64,000 nucleotides of DNA from an uncultured Latescibacterota bacterium. GTDB taxonomy: Bacteria; Latescibacterota; UBA2968; UBA8231. Location: assembly GCA_958295495.1 (NCBI GenBank), contig OY282352.1:806001-870000 (forward strand), given 5' to 3'. Under the pieces are notes generated by a model. It ran no database searches and was not told the origin of the DNA. It saw only the letters and a list, made by a program, of their open reading frames with translations. The stretch's first letter is position 1. Each line of letters opens with the position of its first letter. Both the position numbers and the translations under genes were made by a program. This document shows, piece after piece, positions 44,328 to 53,915 of the stretch.

Positions 44328-45158
44328 ATGGCTGGCGATACGCAGGCGGCAGATGCCGCAAATGTGCAAGTGGACATCATAGGGCACATTGTAGATAGTC
44401 CTCATCTCGAATTGCCCTTTGTCGACATGCATCACCTGCTCGCAGGCAAAGTTTCTCTCCCTTCGCTAGAGCTTTTCGGCATTGACCTCTCCATCACCCG
44501 GCACGTAGTGATTATGTGGGTGGCGAGCATCTTGCTCATAGTGCTCATGCTCAGAGCCTTCCGCAAGCCGCGCACTGTGCCTTCGGGTCTGGCCAACTTC
44601 TTCGAAGCTATCGTCGTCTTCCTGCGCGACGAGGTCGTATTGCCCATCATGGGCGAGGACGGCAAAAAGTATCTGCCTTTTTTGCTGACGCTCTTCTTCT
44701 TTATTCTGTTTTGCAACCTGCTAGGGCTGATTCCCTATAGTGCTACGGCCACTGGCAACATCAACATCACGGCGGGTCTGGCCCTCTGCTCCTTTTTGGT
44801 CATGGTAGGGGCCGGCATCGCCAACAACGGATTGTTCGGCTACTGCAAGAGCCTGATTCCTTCTGGGGTGCCGCCGGTGCTGCTCATCATTCTGATTCCC
44901 GTAGAATTAATTGGTTTGTTGGTCAAACCCTTCGCCCTTTGTGTGCGCCTCTTTGCCAATATGACCGGCGGTCACGTGGCGATTTTGGTTTTCTTGGGCT
45001 TGATCGCCATTCTGCAAAGTGAGTGGATCGCCATTGGCTCTGTGCCCTTTGCAGTGGCTATTTACATGCTCGAAATTTTCGTGGGATTCGTCCAAGCCTT
45101 TGTCTTTACCCTGCTATCAACGGTCTTTATTAGCATGGCCGCTCATCCAGACCATTAG
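44328..45158 (+). CDS. atpB: ATP synthase Fo subunit a
   Basis: This 276-residue membrane subunit forms the ion half-channels next to the c ring. The essential arginine is in PFALCVRLFANMTGGHV, followed by the final helices EIFVGFVQAFVFTLLSTVFI. It starts the structural-gene order B-E-F-H-A-G-D-C, typical of bacteria. Confidence 0.95.
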   Translation: MAGDTQAADAANVQVDIIGHIVDSPHLELPFVDMHHLLAGKVSLPSLELFGIDLSITRHVVIMWVASILLIVLMLRAFRKPRTVPSGLANFFEAIVVFLRDEVVLPIMGEDGKKYLPFLLTLFFFILFCNLLGLIPYSATATGNINITAGLALCSFLVMVGAGIANNGLFGYCKSLIPSGVPPVLLIILIPVELIGLLVKPFALCVRLFANMTGGHVAILVFLGLIAILQSEWIAIGSVPFAVAIYMLEIFVGFVQAFVFTLLSTVFISMAAHPDH

Positions 45159-45196
45159 CAGGGGTTCACACCGTTCACAAGAGGGAGTATTTGGCT

Positions 45197-45418
45197 ATGG
45201 AATTGGCGTATATGGGTGCCGGAATTGGCATGGGGCTTTGCGCCATTGGCGCAGGTTTGGGCATCGGCCTGCTGGCCAGCTCAGCACTGGAGGGCGTCGC
45301 CCGCCAGCCCGAAGCCGCAGGCGATATCCGCACCAACATGATCCTGACGGCCGCTCTGGTCGAAGGCGTGGCCCTGATCGGCGAGGTGTTTTGCCTGCTG
45401 ATCGTGCTGACCAAGTAG
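45197..45418 (+). CDS. atpE: ATP synthase Fo subunit c
   Basis: This 73-residue hairpin of two helices forms the rotor ring. The polar loop is ARQPEAAGDI and the ion-binding carboxylate is E56 in TAALVEGVAL. Na+-type c subunits have Gln in helix 1 and Ser/Thr after the Glu; here these positions are Ile (GAGLGIG) and Gly-Val, so the ring should be H+-coupled. A second glutamate, E63, follows seven residues later (IGEVF), which is unusual in helix 2. ATG 45197 is chosen over TTG 45191, since GGAG is then about 10 bases upstream. Confidence 0.93.
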   Translation: MELAYMGAGIGMGLCAIGAGLGIGLLASSALEGVARQPEAAGDIRTNMILTAALVEGVALIGEVFCLLIVLTK

Positions 45419-45428
45419 TACAAGTCTT

Positions 45429-45920
45429 ATGTTACTTGATCCCCACTCGGGGCTCATAATATGGACGATCATCACCTTTTTGGTGGTGCTCTTCGTCCTC
45501 AAAAAGTTCGCTTGGCCCCAGCTTTTGGCTGCCCTCGACGAGCGCGAGCAGCGCATCAGCGATGCGCTCGCCACGGCCGAGCAGGCGCGCCAAGAGGCCG
45601 AAGAGGTCTTGCGCGAGCACCGGCAGAAGCTCACCGCCGCTGATGAAGAGGCGCGGAAAATCGTCGCCGAGGCCCGCGAGGCCGGGGCACATGTGCGGCA
45701 GCGGATCGTCTCCCAAGCGCGGGAAGAGGCGGAGCGGATGATCGACCAAGCGCGGACCAGTATCAAAAGCGAGAAGCGGACCGCCGTCGCCGAGTTGCGC
45801 CGCGAGACGGCCAATCTCGCGGTTCAAGCCGCTGGCGTACTGATTGACGCCAATTTGGACGATGAGAGAAACCGCGGCCTCGTCGACGACTTGATCGCCA
45901 GAATTCCCGAATCCAATTGA
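45429..45920 (+). CDS. atpF: ATP synthase subunit b
   Basis: This 163-residue peripheral-stalk subunit has one N-terminal helix in the membrane (GLIIWTIITFLVVLFVL) and a long charged coiled coil (~30-150, rich in AEQARQEAEEVLREH-type repeats). It holds F1 to subunit a. It lies 10 bases after atpE. Confidence 0.93.
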   Translation: MLLDPHSGLIIWTIITFLVVLFVLKKFAWPQLLAALDEREQRISDALATAEQARQEAEEVLREHRQKLTAADEEARKIVAEAREAGAHVRQRIVSQAREEAERMIDQARTSIKSEKRTAVAELRRETANLAVQAAGVLIDANLDDERNRGLVDDLIARIPESN

Positions 45921-45942
45921 ACGCCATCGTGCGAGCAGGACA

Positions 45943-46479
45943 ATGAACGCACCCGAAGTAGTGCGACGCTACGCGGCTACGCTGCTAGAGGCCGCCGATG
46001 AAACGGGCGCGACCGCAGCGGTGCAGCGCGATGTCGAGCGGCTTTTGGAGACCATGCACCAATCCGGCGAGTTGGCCGAGTTTTTGGCCAACCCCCTAGC
46101 CGACAGCCAAGCCCAAGCCGATGCCCTGCGGCAGCTCTTCAGCGGCAAGGTTGAGGTGCTGACCCTGAACTTCCTCCGGCTCATGGCGGTCAGGGGTCGC
46201 GCCTCTATCGTCGGCGCGGCACTCGGAAGTTTTCTCGACCTGGTCGCCGAGCGCGAGGGCATAATCAGCGCTGAGGTGCGCTCGGCCGTGGCGCTGAGTG
46301 CAGATCAGCGCCAGCGCCTACGAGCGCGCTTAGAGCACCACAGCGGCCGAATAGTGCGCTTGGATGTCCAAGTCGATGCCAGCCTGCTGGGCGGCGCGGT
46401 CGTCCGCGTCGGCGACACAGTATTCGACGGAAGCGTGAACACCTATCTGGAGCGCTTGCAAGCGCGTTTAGCCGGTTAG
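45943..46479 (+). CDS. atpH: ATP synthase subunit delta
   Basis: This 178-residue subunit joins the b stalk to the top of F1. It begins with VVRRYAATLLEAADETG, an N-terminal helical domain, and ends with the conserved beta segment LDVQVDASLLGGAVVRVGDTVFDGS. Position between atpF and atpA supports the assignment. Confidence 0.93.
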   Translation: MNAPEVVRRYAATLLEAADETGATAAVQRDVERLLETMHQSGELAEFLANPLADSQAQADALRQLFSGKVEVLTLNFLRLMAVRGRASIVGAALGSFLDLVAEREGIISAEVRSAVALSADQRQRLRARLEHHSGRIVRLDVQVDASLLGGAVVRVGDTVFDGSVNTYLERLQARLAG

Positions 46480-46494
46480 TCTGCAGGAGGATCT

Positions 46495-48021
46495 ATGGCC
46501 ACCGAAGCGATAGTTCAGCCCGATGAGATTTCCCAAATTCTCAAGCAACAGCTACTGGGCTTTGAAAAAGAAATAGACATATACGAGACGGGCACTGTGC
46601 TCTATGTCGGCGATGGCACGGCCCGCGTCCACGGTCTGAGCAACGTGCGGGCCACCGAATTGGTGGAATTCCCCCACGGCATTATGGGCATGGCTCTCAA
46701 CCTCGAAGAAGACAACGTCGGCTGTGTGCTCTTCGGCGAGGACACCCTGATCAACGAAGGCGACCAAGTAAAGCGCACCGGCCGCATCGTCGAAGTGCCC
46801 GTGGGCGAGGAGTTGCTGGGTCGGGTGGTCAACCCGCTAGGACAGCCTATCGACGGTAAGGGCGAGATCCAAGCTAACGAGAGCTTGCCGGTTGAGCGCA
46901 AGGCCCCGGGCGTGATTGACCGCCAGCCAGTCTCTGAAGCACTGCAGACGGGCATCAAAATCATCGACTCGACCGTTCCCATCGGCCGCGGTCAGCGCGA
47001 GCTGATCATCGGCGATCGCCAGACCGGCAAGACGGCCATTGCCATCGATACCATCATCAACCAGCGCGACCAAGGCGTCAAGTGCATCTACGTGGCCATC
47101 GGCCAGAAGGCCTCGACCGTGGCTAAGGTGGTGGCCGAACTGGAGGCCAACGACGCCCTCGACTACACCATTGTCGTATCGGCCACGGCGTCCGACCCGG
47201 CACCTTTGCAGTTTTTGTCGCCCTATGCTGGTGCCTCAATGGGCGAGTACTTCCGCGACAACGGTCAGCACGCGCTCATCATTTACGACGACTTGTCCAA
47301 GCAGGCTTGGGCTTACCGCGAGATGTCGCTGGTCTTGCGCCGCCCGCCCGGGCGCGAAGCGTATCCCGGCGACGTGTTCTACTTGCACTCGCGCCTATTG
47401 GAGCGCGCCGCCAAGATGAACGACGAAAAGGGCGGTGGATCGCTGACGGCACTGCCGGTAATCGAAATCCTCGAAGGCGATGTATCGACTTTTGTGCCGA
47501 CCAATGTCATCTCGATCACCGATGGCCAGATCCTGCTCAAGCCCGAGTTGTTCTACTCGGGCAACAGGCCGGCCATGGATGTGGGCGCCTCAGTGTCGCG
47601 CGTGGGCAGCGATGCCCAGACCAAGGCGATGAAAGCGGTGGCCAAGACCATCAAGGGCGATATTTCGCGCTACAACGAAGTCAAGGCGTTCGCTCAGTTC
47701 GGCACCTCAGACCTAGACCAAGCCACGCGCAATCTGCTCAACCGCGGCGAGAAGCTGATGGAAATTCTCAAGCAGGATCAGTACTGCCCGCAGTCGCTCG
47801 CGGAACTGACGGTCTCGCTGTCCATCATAGACCACGTGCTCGACCTGCCTACGGCCGACGTGAGACGCTTTGAGGAAGAGCTGCTAGCGCACATGCGGGA
47901 TCACCAGTCCGAGCTCATGCGGGAAATCTACGAGCGTCGCGATTTGAGCGACGAAGCCAAGGAAAAGCTCGACGCGGCTATCGAAGAGTTCAAGGGCGGC
48001 TTCCGTCCTTCCGAGGAATAG
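46495..48021 (+). CDS. atpA: ATP synthase F1 subunit alpha
   Basis: This 508-residue non-catalytic nucleotide-binding subunit has the Walker A motif [17 protein letters not shown], and the arginine-finger region [18 protein letters not shown]. Length and order match the family. A strong AGGAGG precedes the ATG. Confidence 0.97.
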   Translation: MATEAIVQPDEISQILKQQLLGFEKEIDIYETGTVLYVGDGTARVHGLSNVRATELVEFPHGIMGMALNLEEDNVGCVLFGEDTLINEGDQVKRTGRIVEVPVGEELLGRVVNPLGQPIDGKGEIQANESLPVERKAPGVIDRQPVSEALQTGIKIIDSTVPIGRGQRELIIGDRQTGKTAIAIDTIINQRDQGVKCIYVAIGQKASTVAKVVAELEANDALDYTIVVSATASDPAPLQFLSPYAGASMGEYFRDNGQHALIIYDDLSKQAWAYREMSLVLRRPPGREAYPGDVFYLHSRLLERAAKMNDEKGGGSLTALPVIEILEGDVSTFVPTNVISITDGQILLKPELFYSGNRPAMDVGASVSRVGSDAQTKAMKAVAKTIKGDISRYNEVKAFAQFGTSDLDQATRNLLNRGEKLMEILKQDQYCPQSLAELTVSLSIIDHVLDLPTADVRRFEEELLAHMRDHQSELMREIYERRDLSDEAKEKLDAAIEEFKGGFRPSEE

Positions 48022-48029
48022 GCCGAGCC

Positions 48030-50307
<2,278 letters not shown>

Positions 50308-50310
50308 TCC

Positions 50311-50718
50311 ATGCCCGCCTTCGCCTTAGAGGTCGTCACTCCAGAGCGAGTGACCTACTCGGGGCAGGTTGCCAGCCTGCAAGCGCCCGGTAGCGAGGGG
50401 AGTTTTGGCGTCTTGGCCGGACACATACCGCTTTTGACGGCGTTGCAGATAGGGCGATTGCACTTTGTCGAGGCGGGCGGCAGCGAGGTCCAAATGGCCA
50501 TCAGCGGTGGTTTTGTCGAGGTCGGGCGCGAGCAGGTTGCGGTGCTAGCCGAGACGGCTGAACGCATTGAGGAGATCGACGTTGAGCGGGCCGAGGTAGC
50601 GCGACAGCGGGCGGAGGAACGCCTCGCCCAAGCGCGCGCCGGGCAAGAAAAAATTGATGCAGCACGCGCCGAAGCGGCACTGGCGCGGGCGATCAACCGC
50701 ATTCGCATCGGTAGTTAA
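50311..50718 (+). CDS. atpC: ATP synthase F1 subunit epsilon
   Basis: This 135-residue subunit has an N-terminal beta-sandwich (FALEVVTPERVTYSGQV, GSFGVLAGHIPLLTAL) and a C-terminal helical hairpin rich in Ala and Glu that can inhibit ATP hydrolysis. It is the last gene of the canonical atp set; the next gene begins within 20 bases. Confidence 0.94.
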   Translation: MPAFALEVVTPERVTYSGQVASLQAPGSEGSFGVLAGHIPLLTALQIGRLHFVEAGGSEVQMAISGGFVEVGREQVAVLAETAERIEEIDVERAEVARQRAEERLAQARAGQEKIDAARAEAALARAINRIRIGS

Positions 50719-50736
50719 TTTTTGCAGCAGTTCCTG

Positions 50737-53634
50737 ATGACCAAGATGCTGAAAGCCGTCGCGCTGGCAGTGCTGATCGCCGGCCCGACGGTCGCGCAAA
50801 ACCCGCCCGGCCTAGACTGGCGACAGATCCAAACGGAGCGATTCACGGTCGTTTTCCCCGCGGCGATTACCGCCGACGCCCAGCGGGTGGCCAATACGCT
50901 CGAACATATCTACGGTCCGGTCTCCAGAACGCTGCGGGGGCCGCAAAAGCCGCTGGAGGTGGTGCTGGTCAACCAATCTGCCCAAGCCAACGGTTTTGTC
51001 TCCTTGATGCCGCGCCGCAGTGTGTGGTTCAGCACCCCGCCCCAGAACGCAGGGCTGTCCAGTGGCAAGTGGTACCAGCTACTGGCGGTCCACGAGATGC
51101 GCCACGTAGTGCAGTTCGACCGCATGCGCCGGGGCCTCGTCCGCTTGGCGTGGGCCCTGTCCGGCGAACAGGGCCAAGCCGGGGCGAGTGCTCTGTTGGT
51201 GCCGCCGTGGTTCTGGGAGGGGGATGCGGTGGGGGTCGAGACGGCACTGAGCCAGACCGGGCGCGGACGCATGCCCCGGTTCACTCTGGACATCCGGGCC
51301 CTGCTTCTGGCGGGCCGGCGCTATTCCTACTACAAGGCCCACCACCGTTCGTACCGCGATTGGTACCCCAGCCACTACCCACTGGGGTATTTCATGACGA
51401 CCTACGTCAAGCGCCGCTACGGGCCGGAGATGTGGGACCGGGTGATGGGCCGCACCGCCCGCTGGGGCTTCCACCCCTTTGCCTTCAGCCGTGCGCTCAA
51501 GAAACACACCGGTGCCAGTGCCGCCCAGACGTACGAGCGAACAATGGACGAGTTGGCCGGGCTGTGGCGGGCGCAGCAGCAAGACCTGCCCACGACGACG
51601 CTGCGGGTGCTCGCCGGGCAGAGCCGGTCAGGCATTTGGACCAACTACGAATATCCGCACCCTCTGGCCGATGGCAGCGTGCTGGCGAGCAAGCGCGGCT
51701 TGGCCGACCCGCCGACTCTGGTGCGGCTGCATCCCGACGGCCGCGAAGAGCGCCTGCGCTTTTACCAATCCCTCGGCGGCATCCGCTCGGCCGGTGGCAA
51801 ATTAGTCTGGAACCGCTCCACCCCGGACCGACGCTGGGGCTACCGCGACTATTCCGACGTGGTGGTGTTGGATATCGACAGTGGCCGGACGCGCCAACTC
51901 ACCCACAAGGCCAAGTTGTTCGCACCCGCTCTTTCGCCCGATGGCGAGCGCGTTGCCGCGGTGGAATTCGGACCGGACCGGCGCTGCCACTTGGTGGTGT
52001 TGGAAACTGCCAGTGGCGCGGAGCAGGCCCGTTTTGCGGCCCCCGAGGGAGTTTTTTGGCGCACGCCGGCGTGGTCGGAGGACGGACGCCATATCGCCGT
52101 GGTGCGACAGGACGAGCGCGGCAACGCGCTCGAACGCATTGCCGCCGCCAATGGCGAGGGGCAGATCGCGGTGCCGCACACCCGCGCCGATATTGGCTGG
52201 CCGGTTTTCTGGGGTTCCTACCTGCTGTTCGACGCGCCTCATGCAGGCATCGACAATATCCACGCGGTCCACCTGCCGAGCGGTGCCCGCTACGAGGTGA
52301 CCTCTCGACCGCTGGCGGCCACCCACGCGGCGGTGGCCGGCGATTCGCTTCTGTTCCAAGAATACACCGTTGACGGCTACCGCATCGCAGTCATGGCCTT
52401 GGACCCGGTGACTTGGACGCTGGTTGAGCAGGTCGCGGACCGCCAAGTGCGCTATTGGGAACCCCTGATTGACCAAGAGCAGGGCGGCCCCGTATTGGCG
52501 GATATCCCGCAGCGAGCCTACCCGGTGCGTCGCTATCGGCCGCTAGGCCATCTACTCAAGGTCCACAGCTGGTCTTTCACACCCTTTGCGCCGCGCTATG
52601 GCCTCAGTCTCCTGTCCAGCGATTTGCTCGATCTCAGCAGCATGAGCGGGGGGGTCGAATACAACAGCAACGAGAGTGCCTTCAGTGCTTTGGGCGATTT
52701 CAGCCTAGCGGCGTGGTATCCCGTTTTCAGCGTGGGCGGGCGCTGGGGCGAGCGGGCCGGAGGCTACGAGATCAAAACGAGAGAAGCCAAAGGCGGCAGC
52801 CTCGAAGTCCAAAAAAAAGAAAAAACGGACAAGTGGACGGAAAAAAGCCTGCGAGGCGGCGTCGAACTGCCTTTGAATTTTTCTCGCGGCCCCTATCAGG
52901 CTTCTGCCTATTTGAGCGCAAAGGCAGAATTGACCGATATCGCCGGCAGGGACAACCTCAACCGGCCCGCGGATGACCTCTACTGGCCCGATTCAAGCAG
53001 CGTGAACCAAGAACTAAAAGACGTGTTCACAAAAAACCACAACGGACGCTTTGTGCCGCTGACGTACCAGCTAACCTTTAGGCGATGGCGTCACCGGGCG
53101 GTGCGCGATCTGACCCCGGCGTGGGGCCAGAGCCTGCGGCTGACCTACCGCCACACGCCCTTTGCGGGCGATTACGACGGTGCCTTGCTGTCCGGGCGAC
53201 TGGAGTTTTTCGTCCCCGGTCTGGCGGCCCACCACAGCTTGCGCTTGGTGGGTGCTTACGAGCGGCAGGAGCCGGCCAATGCCCATCCCTACCGCTTTGC
53301 AAGCGAACAGCCCTTTGTCCGCGGCTACGACTACGAGTTTCACCGCCGCTTCTACCAAGGGGCGGTCAACTATGCGCTGCCGTTGCTTTACCCAGACTGG
53401 AACTTGGGGGCGTTGGTGTACCTCAAGCGCATCAAGGCCAACCTCTTTTACGACTACGGCCGCGGCGAGGACGACTCGCAACCCCCTGAAATCTACCAAT
53501 CGGCCGGTGCCGAGCTGACGACTAATTTCCACCCTTTTTCACTGCCGATCCCCCTAGATATGGGTATGCGCTACGCCTACCGTTTTGACGAAGGGGATTC
53601 GCGCTTTGAAGCGGTGTTTCTCGCGGAGTTTTGA
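50737..53634 (+). CDS. Predicted outer-membrane metallopeptidase with propeller and barrel
   Basis: This ~965-residue protein starts with a signal peptide (MLKAVALAVLIAGPTVA). Residues ~25-290 form a gluzincin-type domain with the zinc motif HEMRH (119-123) and the third ligand in PPWFWEGDAV (E161). Residues ~300-590 are a TolB/WD-like beta propeller (ALSPDGERVAAVEF, TPAWSEDGRHIAVV). The C-terminal ~350 residues are rich in alternating beta strands, contain FVRGYDYEF resembling the VRGY motif of Omp85 proteins, and end in Phe (VFLAEF), as outer-membrane barrels do. It may be a surface-anchored peptidase. It lies only 18 bases after atpC, so it is probably read from the atp transcript. ATG 50737 is chosen without a clear ribosome binding site; ATG 50746 is possible. 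Confidence 0.75.
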   Translation: MTKMLKAVALAVLIAGPTVAQNPPGLDWRQIQTERFTVVFPAAITADAQRVANTLEHIYGPVSRTLRGPQKPLEVVLVNQSAQANGFVSLMPRRSVWFSTPPQNAGLSSGKWYQLLAVHEMRHVVQFDRMRRGLVRLAWALSGEQGQAGASALLVPPWFWEGDAVGVETALSQTGRGRMPRFTLDIRALLLAGRRYSYYKAHHRSYRDWYPSHYPLGYFMTTYVKRRYGPEMWDRVMGRTARWGFHPFAFSRALKKHTGASAAQTYERTMDELAGLWRAQQQDLPTTTLRVLAGQSRSGIWTNYEYPHPLADGSVLASKRGLADPPTLVRLHPDGREERLRFYQSLGGIRSAGGKLVWNRSTPDRRWGYRDYSDVVVLDIDSGRTRQLTHKAKLFAPALSPDGERVAAVEFGPDRRCHLVVLETASGAEQARFAAPEGVFWRTPAWSEDGRHIAVVRQDERGNALERIAAANGEGQIAVPHTRADIGWPVFWGSYLLFDAPHAGIDNIHAVHLPSGARYEVTSRPLAATHAAVAGDSLLFQEYTVDGYRIAVMALDPVTWTLVEQVADRQVRYWEPLIDQEQGGPVLADIPQRAYPVRRYRPLGHLLKVHSWSFTPFAPRYGLSLLSSDLLDLSSMSGGVEYNSNESAFSALGDFSLAAWYPVFSVGGRWGERAGGYEIKTREAKGGSLEVQKKEKTDKWTEKSLRGGVELPLNFSRGPYQASAYLSAKAELTDIAGRDNLNRPADDLYWPDSSSVNQELKDVFTKNHNGRFVPLTYQLTFRRWRHRAVRDLTPAWGQSLRLTYRHTPFAGDYDGALLSGRLEFFVPGLAAHHSLRLVGAYERQEPANAHPYRFASEQPFVRGYDYEFHRRFYQGAVNYALPLLYPDWNLGALVYLKRIKANLFYDYGRGEDDSQPPEIYQSAGAELTTNFHPFSLPIPLDMGMRYAYRFDEGDSRFEAVFLAEF

Positions 53635-53738
53635 GCCGTCGTCATCGTCGAAGCCCGTTACGAGATGGGTGCAGAAATTTCTGCATGCCTACGGCGAGCG
53701 GGTGCCTGAACAAGGCTCCAATTTTTATAGGAATACCT

Positions 53739-53788
53739 GCCAAGCAAAAGGCACTTGCGATTGCGTTCGCAAGTGCCTTTTGCTTGGA
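53739..53788. terminator. Bidirectional terminator, 21-bp perfect stem
   Basis: Bases 53740-53760 pair perfectly with 53767-53787 around a 6-base loop. The GC-rich core is flanked by AAAA on one side and TTTT on the other, within the stem, so it can act as an intrinsic terminator in both directions. It sits between the end of the metallopeptidase gene (plus strand) and the 3' end of tRNA-Met (minus strand). Confidence 0.85.
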
Positions 53789-53790
53789 AA

Positions 53791-53867
53791 TGGTAGCGGC
53801 GAAGGGACTCGAACCCCCGACCTACGGATTATGATTCCGCTGCTCTAACCAACTGAGCTACGCCGCC
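53791..53867 (-). tRNA. tRNA-Met (anticodon CAT)
   Basis: A 77-base cloverleaf can be drawn on the minus strand: acceptor GGCGGCG pairing with CGCCGCT (one G-U), D-arm GCTCAGTTGGTTAGAGC, anticodon stem GCGGA/TCCGT with loop ATCATAA, T-loop TTCGAGT, discriminator A and an encoded CCA. The CAT anticodon fits elongator Met; Ile2 (lysidine-modified) is a possible alternative, while initiator is unlikely because the acceptor starts with a G-U pair rather than C-A. Confidence 0.92.
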
Positions 53868-53915
53868 AAAACCGGCTCAAAAGCTAGACGGCAGAGCGCA
53901 TCTTGTCAACAGGCA

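Noticed and set aside
51024..52373. 449-codon plus-strand frame inside the metallopeptidase gene
   Set aside because: Arg/Gly/Pro-rich shadow of the true frame, with no motif and no ribosome binding site.
53585..53848. Plus-strand reading frame ending in SGEGTRTPDLR-like sequence
   Set aside because: It runs across the hairpin and the antisense of tRNA-Met; this peptide is a well-known artefact of translating tRNA genes on the wrong strand.
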